Notes under the pieces: generated by a model | Database searches by the model: none | The model's input: only the letters and a program-made list of their open reading frames with translations | Told to the model about the DNA's origin: nothing | Origin: Streptomyces curacoi | GTDB lineage: Bacteria; Actinomycetota; Actinomycetes; Streptomycetales; Streptomycetaceae | Assembly: GCF_001513975.1 (NCBI RefSeq) | Contig: NZ_KQ947991.1 | Location: 379,732-443,731, forward strand | Reading direction: 5' to 3' | DNA: 64,000 nt | Part shown: positions 16,986 to 24,982 of the stretch, piece by piece | Position numbering within the stretch: position 1 is the stretch's first letter | How the letters are laid out: each line of letters starts with the position of its first letter | Translations under genes and position numbers: made by a program

Positions 16986-17698
16986 CCCCGGTCGGGGTCG
17001 AAGGCGTCCAGCACCCGTTCGAGCGCCCGCCGGAACACCGCCTCCAGATCGATCGGCCCGCTGTCCTCCATGAAGGCCGCGGCCAGGCGCGGATACGCAC
17101 CGGTGGCGACCTGGCTGCCGAGGTAGGCGATGCGGACCGCGTTCTCCTCCTCCTCGGACCAGGGCATGGAACGGGTGCGCTCGGCGGTGGCGATCTCGTT
17201 CGCGGTGTACGTCGTCACGACGCCGTTGAGCAGCGCGACCAGCTCCGTCTTCACGCCGTACGGGACGTCGAGCGGATCGAGACAGGCCAGGCAGTGCTCC
17301 AGATAGCGCAGGGTGTTGGGGCTGAAGCCGTACACCCCTGACATCAGACGCGGCACCCAGGTGTGCCGGTGCATGATCGCGCGGGTCTCCTCCGCGTTGC
17401 GGATCATGTCGGCGCGCCAGTCGCCCGAGGGCTCCCGGATCTCGTGCTCGGCGCCCACCGCGTCGATCATCAGCTCGTACAGGTCCTCCTTGCGGGGGAC
17501 GTAGTTGTACAGCGACATCGTCCCGCAGCCCAGCTCGGCCGCGACATGCCGCATGGACACGGCCTCCAGCCCGCCGGCGTCGGCGATCCGCACCGCCGCC
17601 GCCGCGATGTCCGCACGCGTGAACGCGGGCCGGGGACCACGCCCGGTCCGCTCGGGACGCGCCCAGATCACTTGGGGTTCGGCCGCCTTGCCCGCCAT
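16982..17698 (-). CDS. TetR-family repressor of the divergent ABC efflux genes
   Basis: This 238-residue regulator has its helix-turn-helix at about residues 27-75 (TRADIAAAAVRIADAGG, MRHVAAELGCGTMSLYNYVPRKEDL). A TetR_C-type effector domain with WRADMIRNAEETRAIM follows. The ATG at 17698 follows GAGG. It is transcribed away from a DrrA/DrrB-like exporter, with two near-identical palindromes in the 60-odd bases between, which is the classic arrangement for self-regulated drug efflux. The inducing drug is unknown. Confidence 0.93.
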   Translation of the reverse strand: MAGKAAEPQVIWARPERTGRGPRPAFTRADIAAAAVRIADAGGLEAVSMRHVAAELGCGTMSLYNYVPRKEDLYELMIDAVGAEHEIREPSGDWRADMIRNAEETRAIMHRHTWVPRLMSGVYGFSPNTLRYLEHCLACLDPLDVPYGVKTELVALLNGVVTTYTANEIATAERTRSMPWSEEEENAVRIAYLGSQVATGAYPRLAAAFMEDSGPIDLEAVFRRALERVLDAFDPDRG

Positions 17699-17726
17699 CG
17701 ATCATCACCTCGGCCACCATCCTAGT

Positions 17727-17743
17727 TACGTACAGCGTACGTA
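17727..17743. promoter_or_regulatory. TetR operator, copy 1
   Basis: TACGTAC, AGC, GTACGTA: perfect 7-base arms. The segment 17730-17745 also forms a perfect 16-base inverted repeat with 17768-17783, so the two operators face each other. It lies between the divergent starts. Confidence 0.8.
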
Positions 17744-17761
17744 GTGCGCTATGGTCGAACC

Positions 17762-18700
17762 ATGACTACTACGTACGCTGTACTTAGTGAGGGTCTGGAG
17801 AAGCGGTTCGGCGAGGTCCATGCCCTGCGCGGGCTGGATCTGGCCGTCACGCAGGGCACCGTCTGCGGGATCCTCGGGCCCAACGGCGCGGGCAAGACCA
17901 CCGCCGTGCGCCTGCTGACCACACTGCTGCGGCCGGACGCCGGCTCGGCCCGTGTCGCGGGGCACGACCTGCTCCGCGAGGCGGCGGCCGTCCGGCGCCG
18001 GATCGGCGTCACCGGTCAGTACGCCTCGGTCGACGGCGACCTGACCGGCCGCGAGAACCTTCGGCTGTTCGCCCGGCTGCACCGGGTGCGCGGGTGGGCC
18101 GAGCGGGCCGACGAGCTCCTGGACCGCTTCGGCCTCGCGGAGGCGGCCGACCGGCCCGCGGCCACGTACTCGGGCGGGATGCGGCGCCGCCTCGACCTGG
18201 CGGCGAGCCTGGTCCGCCGCCCCGAGGTGCTGTTCCTGGACGAGCCGACCACCGGCCTCGACCCGGCCAGCCGCAACCGCATCTGGGACGCCGTACGGGA
18301 GCTGACCGCCGACGGCACGACGGTGCTGCTGACCACGCAGTACCTGGAGGAGGCCGACCGACTCGCCGACGACATCGCCCTGGTGGACCGGGGGCGGGTC
18401 GCGCACACGGGCTCGCCGGCCCGGTTCAAGGCGCTCATCGGCGCGCATGTCGAGGTCGTCGTCACCGACGCCGACGTCATGGTGAAGGCGGCGGCCGTGC
18501 TGGATCAGCTCACGGGCACCGAGCCGTCGTTCGACCACGAGCGCCGTGCCGTCGGCGCGGTCACCCGGGACGCCACGCTCACCCTCCCCCGCCTGGTGCG
18601 CGAACTCGACGCGGCGGGCGTGTCCCTGCTCGACGCGAGTCTCAGACCGCCGACCCTCGACGATGTCTTCCTGCGGCTCACCGAGGAGCGTGCGGCATGA
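17762..18700 (+). CDS. Daunorubicin-resistance-type ABC ATPase (DrrA-like)
   Basis: This 312-residue cytoplasmic ATPase would power drug export together with the next gene's permease. Motifs are Walker A GPNGAGKTT, signature YSGGMRRRLDLA, Walker B VLFLDEPTTGLDP, and the C-terminal DrrA-type extension ending PPTLDDVFLRLTEERAA. I prefer the ATG at 17762 (MTTTYAVLSEG). An in-frame GTG at 17744 is possible but would overlap the first operator. The second operator copy lies inside codons 3-9, so repressor binding could also block elongation. The stop overlaps the permease start as ATGA. Confidence 0.94.
   Translation: MTTTYAVLSEGLEKRFGEVHALRGLDLAVTQGTVCGILGPNGAGKTTAVRLLTTLLRPDAGSARVAGHDLLREAAAVRRRIGVTGQYASVDGDLTGRENLRLFARLHRVRGWAERADELLDRFGLAEAADRPAATYSGGMRRRLDLAASLVRRPEVLFLDEPTTGLDPASRNRIWDAVRELTADGTTVLLTTQYLEEADRLADDIALVDRGRVAHTGSPARFKALIGAHVEVVVTDADVMVKAAAVLDQLTGTEPSFDHERRAVGAVTRDATLTLPRLVRELDAAGVSLLDASLRPPTLDDVFLRLTEERAA
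17770..17786. promoter_or_regulatory. TetR operator, copy 2, inside the ABC ATPase coding sequence
   Basis: TACGTAC, GCT, GTACTTA: one mismatch between arms. It is the reverse-complement partner of copy 1 over 16 identical bases. It spans codons 3-9 of the ABC ATPase gene. Confidence 0.75.
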
Positions 18701-19479
18701 GTGCGTTGGCGTACGACGGCGGCGCGATGCTGGGCCGGCAGCTGCGGCGGATCCGGAACAACCCCGGGCTGCTGATCCTGACCCAGACCATGCCGATCAC
18801 CATGCTGCTGTTCTTCGGCTACGTCTTCGGCAGCGCGCTGGCGATGCCCGGCGGACAGTACCGGTCCTTCCTGGTGCCCGGTCTGCTGGTGGCGACGGCC
18901 GCCAACGGGATCATGACCGGCATGTTCCAGGCGGCCCAGGACACGCACCGGGGTGTGATGGACCGCTTCCGGACGCTGCCGATGAGCCGGGCCGCGGTGC
19001 CGCTGGGGCAGGCGTCCGCGGATCTGGTCGTGACGGCCGCCGGGACGGTGCCGTTCCTGCTGGTCGGGCTCGCGGTGGGCTGGCGGATCGAGGGGTCCGC
19101 ACTCGAAGCGGCGGGCGCCTTGGGCCTGTTGCTGCTGTTCCGGTTCGCGACGACCTGGGTCGGCATCTTCCTCGGCCTGCTCACCCGCAACGAGGAGGCC
19201 GCCGGTCAGCTGGGCGGGGCCACCTTCCTCCTGCCGCTGCTGTCCAACGCGTACATTCCGACGGACGGCCTGCCGGGCTGGCTGCGGACCCTGGCCGAGT
19301 GGAATCCGATCAGCGCGGTCACCACGGCCCTGCGGGACCTCTTCGGCAACGCGCCGGTGCCGGAGGGTGCCGCCTGGCCGGTCGCGCATCCGGTCGCCGG
19401 GTCGCTGGTGTGGTGCGCGGTACTGCTCGCGCTGTTCGCACCGCTCGCCGTACGCCGGTATGCGCGCGGCGAGAGGTGA
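18697..19479 (+). CDS. ABC-2 type permease (DrrB-like)
   Basis: This 260-residue integral membrane protein has about six hydrophobic helices, including LLILTQTMPITMLLFFGYVFG, VPFLLVGLAVGW and SLVWCAVLLALFAPLAV. The ABC-2 region RFRTLPMSRAAVPLGQ and the loop NAYIPTDGLPGWLRTLAEWNPISAVTTALRDLFGN are typical of DrrB permeases. It overlaps the ATPase gene by four bases and should form a two-component exporter with it. Confidence 0.93.
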   Translation: MSALAYDGGAMLGRQLRRIRNNPGLLILTQTMPITMLLFFGYVFGSALAMPGGQYRSFLVPGLLVATAANGIMTGMFQAAQDTHRGVMDRFRTLPMSRAAVPLGQASADLVVTAAGTVPFLLVGLAVGWRIEGSALEAAGALGLLLLFRFATTWVGIFLGLLTRNEEAAGQLGGATFLLPLLSNAYIPTDGLPGWLRTLAEWNPISAVTTALRDLFGNAPVPEGAAWPVAHPVAGSLVWCAVLLALFAPLAVRRYARGER

Positions 19480-19493
19480 ACCATCCGTCGATG

Positions 19494-19522
19494 CCCGCGC
19501 CTGGCCAGGGTGTCGGCGCGGG
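19494..19522. terminator. Hairpin after the ABC exporter
   Basis: CCCGCGCC and GGCGCGGG pair across a 13-base loop, 15 bases after the permease stop. There is no T-run, which is usual for Streptomyces. The rest of 19523-19698 shows no gene I can support. Confidence 0.5.
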
Positions 19523-19698
19523 ACATGACTACTGAGCGGGAGGGGGTGGGGTCGGGGGGACGTGCCCGCACCCGGGTGGCGCTCCCGGGCGCCGCTGCGT
19601 GCCGTGGGGATGACGGCGGCGACAGCGCGGTACGGCGCCGGGACGGAGTGGCCTGCCGGGCGCGGGCTCGAAAGTCGGTCGAGGAACGCCGGTGCGGC

Positions 19699-19968
19699 TC
19701 AGCGCCCGCCGAACAGCGAGCGGCGGAGCCGACGCAGCGGGGCGAAGAGCGAGACACGGCGAACCCGCGCACCCCGGTCGCTGCGCTCGTGCGCGGTGTC
19801 ACGAGTGGTCAGTTCACGCATCAACGAGGTCGCCTCGGCCGTCTCCCGCTGCGGCACGGCGGGACCCGCCAGCACCGAGAGATGGCGGTCAAGGCGCGAA
19901 CTGGTCGCGCTGCTCCCGCAGGTGATCGCAGGGACCCTCGCCCTGCTGCGCACTGTTATCTGTTCCAT
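19699..19968 (-). CDS. Small basic hypothetical protein
   Basis: This 89-residue protein (MEQITVRSRARVPAI to LRRLRRSLFGGR) has no membrane segment or signal peptide and ends in a strongly Arg-rich tail (RVRRVSLFAPLRRLRRS). The ATG at 19968 has GGGGAG five bases upstream, which is better than the longer in-frame alternative at 20034. I believe similar short proteins occur in other Streptomyces, but I cannot name a function. Any role in binding nucleic acid or membranes is a guess based only on charge. Confidence 0.6.
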   Translation of the reverse strand: MEQITVRSRARVPAITCGSSATSSRLDRHLSVLAGPAVPQRETAEATSLMRELTTRDTAHERSDRGARVRRVSLFAPLRRLRRSLFGGR

Positions 19969-20094
19969 GTCACTCCCCACCCGTACGAGTCCACCCGGCC
20001 CGGGCAGGTTAACCCTATCGCCCCGACGCGGCACTCGTGTATCGCGGTCACAGGATTCACCTTCCCCGTAAGGGTGTTGACAACCCGTCTCCGA

Positions 20095-20913
20095 TTACTC
20101 TCCGAATCCAACTGATTTCAGGGCGAGTTGGACAATCGGCTGGCTGGTGGGTTGCGGTGATCCTCCGTCAGGCTCGACGGTAACAGCCAGTGACGTCGCT
20201 GACTTGTCGAGACCGGACGTGGCCAAGGGCGTGTCGCCGTCGAAAAGCCCGAGGGAGCGCGGTTGCGCATCAGGGCGCATCAGCCAGAGCTGGTGCACCC
20301 GGCCGCTCGGCAGGTCGCCGTATCCGCTCAGAGTGACGATCGCACGCCCCTGGGATGCGGAAGCCACCACTCCGATCGTCCGGCCCTGCGCGTCCTCGCC
20401 GGCGGTCGCCCGGGCGTCCGGGGCCGCCAGAACGTTAGCGATCTCACTCGCCCGGGCCCGCTGGGCGTCCAGCTGATCCTGCGTCCGGTCGGCCTGGACG
20501 GCGAAGAGGGAGGCGACGACCAGGGCCGCGGCGGCCGTGGCCGTGGCGAACGGCACGAGCAAGGGCCGCGGTCCGGCCGCACGGGTGCGGGCCGGCGGCG
20601 GCTGGGTGCCCCACACGTGCGGCGGCAGTTGCGTCGCACGCGCGCGTGCGGGCTCCCGCCCGGGCTCCTGCGGCATCGTGCGTACGGCGGCCAGCACCCG
20701 GTCGCGCAGCGCGGCCGGCGGCGGGGCGGCCGTCGACCAGGCGAGCCGTACGGCGTCCTCGGACAGGGTCCGCACCTCGGCGGCACAGCCGGCGCAGGTC
20801 TTCAGGTGCTTCTCGAAGCGGAGCCGCTCGGCGGGCTCCAGGGCGTCGAGGGCGTAGGGGGCGGCGAGGGAGTGCAGGTCCTCGCGTCGCAGCAGACGGG
20901 CGACGAAGCTCAC
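20095..20913 (-). CDS. RskA-type anti-sigma factor with zinc-finger motif
   Basis: This 272-residue membrane protein should hold the neighbouring ECF sigma factor inactive. The cytosolic anti-sigma domain (residues 1-80) carries the zinc-binding HLKTCAGC. One TM helix follows (PFATATAAAALVVASLFAV), then an extracellular RskA domain with RVHQLWLMRPDAQPRSLG. The GTG at 20913 has GGGAGG six bases upstream and overlaps the sigma stop as GTGA. An in-frame GTG at 20931 has no such site. Release presumably occurs by regulated proteolysis, as known for SigK/RskA of mycobacteria. Confidence 0.9.
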   Translation of the reverse strand: MSFVARLLRREDLHSLAAPYALDALEPAERLRFEKHLKTCAGCAAEVRTLSEDAVRLAWSTAAPPPAALRDRVLAAVRTMPQEPGREPARARATQLPPHVWGTQPPPARTRAAGPRPLLVPFATATAAAALVVASLFAVQADRTQDQLDAQRARASEIANVLAAPDARATAGEDAQGRTIGVVASASQGRAIVTLSGYGDLPSGRVHQLWLMRPDAQPRSLGLFDGDTPLATSGLDKSATSLAVTVEPDGGSPQPTSQPIVQLALKSVGFGE

Positions 20914-21521
20914 GCGGCACCTCCCAGGCACTTGCGCAGCTGGGTGAGTCCGTCGCGCATCCGGGTCTTGACCGTGCCCAGCGGCAGGGAGAGCCGCTCG
21001 GCCACTTCACGGTACGTGTAGCCGTCGTAGTAGGCGAGGGTGACGGACTGCCGCTGTAAGGCGGTGAGTCGGTCCAGGCAGCGGCGCACCCACTCGCGTT
21101 CGAGGCCGGCCTCGACCTCCTCGGCGACATGGTCGAAGGCCGGGTGGTTCGCGCGGAGCGCCTCGCGCTGTTCGCGCTCGCCGGCCGCGCGGGCGCTGCG
21201 CACCCGGTCGACGGCACGGCGGTGGGCGAGGGTGAGGACCCACGACAGGGCGCTGCCCCGGCGGGGGTCGAACTTCGCGGCCGAACGCCAGAGTTCGAGC
21301 AGCACTTCCTGGGCCACCTCCTCGGACTGGGCGGCGTCGCGCACCACGCGCCGCACGAGCCCGTACACCGGCCCGGAGACCAGCCCGTACAGCTCCTCGA
21401 ACGCCTTCTGGTCACCGCCCGCCACGAGCACCAGCAGCTCGTCCGCCTCCAACTCGTCTCCCCCTCCCGCCAGACCGCAGCGCGGCCGTCTCGTCCCACG
21501 AGGCATTCGCAACGAACCCAC
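20910..21521 (-). CDS. ECF RNA polymerase sigma factor, SigK type, with a TTA codon
   Basis: This sigma factor of about 200 residues carries both core-binding and promoter-binding domains. Region 2 includes AFEELYGLVSGPVYGLVRR and EEVAQEVLLELWRSAAKFDP. Region 4 includes LTALQRQSVTLAYYDGYTYREVAERLSLPLGTVKTRMRDGL. This layout matches the ECF19/SigK group paired with RskA. A TTA leucine codon occurs at 21057-21059 in region 4, so translation should need the bldA tRNA. The start is uncertain; a GTG at 21521 is used here, but internal starts after residue 15 are possible. Confidence 0.9.
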   Translation of the reverse strand: MGSLRMPRGTRRPRCGLAGGGDELEADELLVLVAGGDQKAFEELYGLVSGPVYGLVRRVVRDAAQSEEVAQEVLLELWRSAAKFDPRRGSALSWVLTLAHRRAVDRVRSARAAGEREQREALRANHPAFDHVAEEVEAGLEREWVRRCLDRLTALQRQSVTLAYYDGYTYREVAERLSLPLGTVKTRMRDGLTQLRKCLGGAA

Positions 21522-21617
21522 CTCCGGATGGGGTTACGGATCAGCGGGGCGAAAACGCGGGCCGCCGGACGATGAAACAAGTTTTCAGTTCCTCCGTAAG
21601 AACGCTTGGGATTCGAC

Positions 21618-21645
21618 CAATCCACCCTGGCGACGGCTCCGAATC
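21618..21645 (+). promoter_or_regulatory. Candidate SigK-type promoter before the DUF4331 gene
   Basis: CAATCC, 16 bases, then CGAATC, ending 37 bases before the ATG at 21683. The mycobacterial SigK consensus as I recall it is CCATCC with 16-17 bases to CGAATA. Each hexamer differs by one base. The divergent sigma gene makes this a natural target. Confidence 0.5.
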
Positions 21646-21682
21646 GAGTTCGTCAGGCAAGTTGGCACTGAGGACGGACGGC

Positions 21683-23218
21683 ATGACACCTAATTCCAGG
21701 AGCGGTGCGGGACGCAGGGGTCTCGCGACCCTCGTATGTGGTGCGCTGGCCGCCGGAGGGCTCGCAGCCGCCGGCGTGACCGCGCTGGAACCGGGGGCGG
21801 CCTCCGCCTCCAGCCACCGGGAGGCCCCGCTGATCTCGGGGACGCCGCAGTACGACAACACGGATGTGTACGCGTTCGTCAGCCCGGACAAGCCGGACAC
21901 GACGACGATCATCGCGAACTGGATCCCGTTCGAGGAGCCGGCCGGCGGACCGAACTTCTACACGTTCGCCGAGGACGCCCAGTACGACCTCCACATCGAC
22001 AACAACAGTGACGCGCAGGGCGATCTGCTGTACCGCTTCACCTTCGACACGCACGTCAAGAACGAGAAGACGTTCCTGTACAACACCGGTCCGGTCGAGA
22101 GCCTCGACGACGCCGACCTCAACATCACGCAGACGTACGACATCGAGCTGATCAAGCTGAAGGACCAGCATCCGGTGTCGAAGACGAAGATCGCCAACGA
22201 CGTCCCGGTGGCGCCGTCGAACGTCGGCAAGGCCTCGATGCCGGACTACGCCAAGCTGCGCGCCCAGGCCGTCCACGAGCTCCACGGTGGCACCACGTCG
22301 TTCGCCGGGCAGGCCGACGACCCGTTCTTCCTCGACCTGCGGGTCTTCGACCTCCTCTACGGCGGGAACCTCTCCGAGGTCGGCAACGACACGCTCAAGG
22401 GCTACAACGTCAACTCCATCGCCCTGCAGGTCCCGACCCACATGATCGCCGAGTCGGCGGACCAGCCGGTCGTCGGCATCTGGTCGACGACCCAGCGCAA
22501 GAACGCCAAGGGCTACTTCGAGCAGGTCTCGCGCCTGGGCAGCCCGCTGGTCAACGAGGTCGTCAACCCGCTGAAGGACAAGGACACGTTCAACGCGTCC
22601 GTGCCCGCGGACGACGCCCAGTTCCTGAAGAACGTCACCCACCCCGAGCTGCCGAAGCTCATCGAGGCGATCTACAAGATCCCGGCGCCCGACGAGCCGC
22701 GCAACGACCTGGTCGACGTCTTCCTCAAGGGCGTGAAGGACCTCAACCAGCCGCCGCACGTCACGCCGTCCGAAATGCTCCGCCTGAACACCTCGATCAA
22801 GCCGGCCGCCGAACCCAAGCGGCTCGGCGTCCTCGACGGCGACACCGCGGGCTTCCCCAACGGCCGTCGCCTCACCGACGACGTGATCGACGCCTCGCTC
22901 CAGGTCGTCGAGGGCGAACTGCTCGGCGCCAAGAACGACTTGGGCGACGCGGTCGACAAGAACGACAAGGAGTTCGAGAAGGCCTTCCCGTACGTCGCCC
23001 TGCCGACGGAGGGTTCCCGCGGCCCGCTCGCCAAGGGCACGGACGGCGAGACCGACGTCCGCAGCCAGCTCGGCGACGCCCTGCAGCCGGCCGGTGCCTC
23101 CGGCGGCACCGACGACATGACCCTGATCGCCGGATCGGCGGGCGCCGGCGCGCTGGGCATCCTGCTGATCGGCGGCGCCCTGATGTGGTGGCGCCGGATG
23201 CGGGACCGGGCGTACTAG
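21683..23218 (+). CDS. Secreted DUF4331 protein with C-terminal membrane anchor
   Basis: This 511-residue exported protein begins with a signal peptide (LATLVCGALAAGGLAAAGV). The mature start SSHREAPLISG is the DUF4331 hallmark. Conserved family segments include DNTDVYAFVSPDKPDTTTIIANWIPFEEPAGGPNFYTF and FFLDLRVFDLLYGG. The C-terminus is one TM helix (ALGILLIGGALMWW) and a basic tail, so it stays on the outer face of the membrane. The ATG at 21683 follows GAGGAC; an upstream start at 21572 would bury the signal. The family function is unknown. It leads a set with TPR and NicO genes and is probably controlled by the divergent ECF sigma factor. Confidence 0.88.
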   Translation: MTPNSRSGAGRRGLATLVCGALAAGGLAAAGVTALEPGAASASSHREAPLISGTPQYDNTDVYAFVSPDKPDTTTIIANWIPFEEPAGGPNFYTFAEDAQYDLHIDNNSDAQGDLLYRFTFDTHVKNEKTFLYNTGPVESLDDADLNITQTYDIELIKLKDQHPVSKTKIANDVPVAPSNVGKASMPDYAKLRAQAVHELHGGTTSFAGQADDPFFLDLRVFDLLYGGNLSEVGNDTLKGYNVNSIALQVPTHMIAESADQPVVGIWSTTQRKNAKGYFEQVSRLGSPLVNEVVNPLKDKDTFNASVPADDAQFLKNVTHPELPKLIEAIYKIPAPDEPRNDLVDVFLKGVKDLNQPPHVTPSEMLRLNTSIKPAAEPKRLGVLDGDTAGFPNGRRLTDDVIDASLQVVEGELLGAKNDLGDAVDKNDKEFEKAFPYVALPTEGSRGPLAKGTDGETDVRSQLGDALQPAGASGGTDDMTLIAGSAGAGALGILLIGGALMWWRRMRDRAY

Positions 23219-23239
23219 GGCCGTCGGCCCCACAGAGCT

Positions 23240-23284
23240 GGCGCGGCCCGCGTAGAACTCATCCCCCACGGCGCGGGCCGCGCC
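23240..23284. terminator. Hairpin between the DUF4331 and TPR genes
   Basis: GGCGCGGCCCGCG and CGCGGGCCGCGCC form a perfect 13-base stem around a 19-base loop, starting 21 bases after the DUF4331 stop. It may terminate or attenuate transcription into the TPR gene. Confidence 0.6.
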
Positions 23285-23332
23285 GTCCGACGCGACAACT
23301 TCCGTCAGCAGCAAGGCGAGCGAGGAGAGGGA

Positions 23333-24982
23333 ATGGCCCCGCGCACGAACGACAGCGAGCCGGAGAAAGGGGAGCCCTCCGCCGATGAGCGCATCGCCGC
23401 TGTGCGGCGGGTGAGTGCCGCGAGGGGGCAGGAACGGCGGGGCGAGCTCTCGACGCCGGGCGGCCTCCTTCAGCCCGTCCGGCGTTCGAGGACGAGGCCC
23501 GTTCAGGGCCGAAGCGGGGGGCTGCGGGCCACGGGCCCCCAGGACGGCGGGGTCGAACGGGCGCAGCTGCTGGAGGACGGGACGGGTAGGGGCGGCGGGG
23601 GCGAGAAACCCTCTGACCAGCGCATCGCCGCCGTACGGCGGGTCGCCGCGGCCGGACGCCGCCGACGCGCACTCCACCTCGCCGGGTGCGCCGCCCTGTT
23701 GGCCGTCGCGCTCACCGCCGGATCCATCGCCCTCGGCGCCGTCCGCGACACCGGCCCCCAGCACCTCACCCCCGCATCGGCCGCCGTATCCCCGGGGCTG
23801 CTCGCAAGCGGCGACCTCGACGCGGGCATCACCTCCCTCCAGGCCCATCTCCGCGCCCAGCCAAAGGACTTCAGCAGCTGGTCCGCCCTCGGCCTCGCCT
23901 ACGTCGAACAGGCCCGCACCAAGGGCGACCCCTCCCGCTACCCCCAAGCTGAGCAGGCCTTCGAGCGCTCGCTGGAGCTGGCAGGCGACAACGACCAGGC
24001 CCTGGCCGGCCACGCCGCCCTCGCCGCCGCCCGGCACGACTTCGAGGACGCCCTGCGGTACGCCGACCAGGCCCTGAAGGTGAACCCCTACAGCGAACGC
24101 GCCCTGTGCACCCGGATCGACGCCCTCGTCGAGCTCGGCCGCTACGCCGACGCCGCCAAGGCCGCCGACACCGCGGACGACCGCCGCCCGGGCATCCCGG
24201 TCTTCACCCGGTACGCCTACGTACGCGAGCTGCGCGGCGACGTGCCCACGGCCCGGCGGGTCCTGGAGCAGGCGCTCTCCTCCGCCGTCACCCCCGGCGA
24301 CATCGCGTACGTCGCCACCCAGCTCGGTCAACTCGCCTGGAACCAGGGCGACCACGAGAGGGCCCTCACCCACTACGCCCGCGCGCTCGCCGCCGACGAG
24401 AACTACGTCCCCGCCCTCGAAGGCCGCGCCCGAGCACAGGCGGCGAGCGGCGACAGGGCGGGCGCGGTCAAGGGCCTGGAGGACGTCGTCTCCCGCTACC
24501 CCCTGCCCGGCCCGCTCGTCGCACTCGGCGAGCTGTACGAGGCGGTCGGCGACCGGGCCGAGGCCGCCGACCAGTACGCCCTCGTCGACGCCTGGACGGC
24601 CCTCGCCCGCGCGGGCGGCGTCAACGCCGACCTCGACACCGCCCTCGCCGCCGCCGACCACGGCGACAAGGCGTCCGCCCTGCGCGCCGCCCGCGCCGAG
24701 TGGGACCGCCGCCACACCGTGCACACCGCGGACGCCCTCGCCTGGGCGCTGCACGTCAACGGCAAGGACGAGGAAGCCCTGCCCTACGCCCGCAGGGCCA
24801 CGGCCACCGGCTACCGCAACGCCGCGTTCCTCTACCACCGCGGGATCATCGAGCGCGCCACGGGCCACGCCGAGGACGCCCGCGAGCACCTCGAAGCCGC
24901 GCTGAAGCTCAACCCCGGCTTCTCACCGCTGGGCGCCCGAGAAGCCCGTACGGCACTCAAGGACCTGGAGGCGGCCAAGTGA
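23333..24982 (+). CDS. Membrane-anchored TPR-repeat protein
   Basis: This 549-residue protein has one N-terminal TM helix (HLAGCAALLAVALTAGSIALGAV, about residues 118-140). About nine tetratricopeptide-like repeats follow, for example YPQAEQAFERSLELAGDN and ALRYADQALKVNP. It is probably an extracytoplasmic scaffold. The ATG at 23333 has an excellent AGGAGAGGGA site. The N-terminus is odd: PSADERIAAVRRVSAA recurs as PSDQRIAAVRRVAAA about 65 residues later. Between them lies translated DNA that looks like a common Streptomyces interspersed repeat (23471-23610). The stop overlaps the NicO start as GTGA, so the two work together. Confidence 0.85.
   Translation: MAPRTNDSEPEKGEPSADERIAAVRRVSAARGQERRGELSTPGGLLQPVRRSRTRPVQGRSGGLRATGPQDGGVERAQLLEDGTGRGGGGEKPSDQRIAAVRRVAAAGRRRRALHLAGCAALLAVALTAGSIALGAVRDTGPQHLTPASAAVSPGLLASGDLDAGITSLQAHLRAQPKDFSSWSALGLAYVEQARTKGDPSRYPQAEQAFERSLELAGDNDQALAGHAALAAARHDFEDALRYADQALKVNPYSERALCTRIDALVELGRYADAAKAADTADDRRPGIPVFTRYAYVRELRGDVPTARRVLEQALSSAVTPGDIAYVATQLGQLAWNQGDHERALTHYARALAADENYVPALEGRARAQAASGDRAGAVKGLEDVVSRYPLPGPLVALGELYEAVGDRAEAADQYALVDAWTALARAGGVNADLDTALAAADHGDKASALRAARAEWDRRHTVHTADALAWALHVNGKDEEALPYARRATATGYRNAAFLYHRGIIERATGHAEDAREHLEAALKLNPGFSPLGAREARTALKDLEAAK
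23471..23610. repeat. Interspersed-repeat-like insertion inside the TPR gene
   Basis: It begins CAGCCCGTCCGGCGTTCGAG and ends GACGGGTAGGGGCGGCGGGG followed by GCGAGAAACC. I recall both ends as common between Streptomyces genes. Here it is read in frame, before the TM segment, between two copies of the peptide RIAAVRRV. Confidence 0.6.

Noticed and set aside
19510..20115. Plus-strand ORF of 201 codons over the small basic gene
   Set aside because: It has no ribosome site or recognisable sequence, and the minus-strand ORF (19699-19968) has both better start and composition.
21653..24889. Open frame of about 1078 codons on the minus strand
   Set aside because: It is antisense to the DUF4331 and TPR genes, has high Gly/Val/Arg composition with no domain, and arises from GC-rich third positions.
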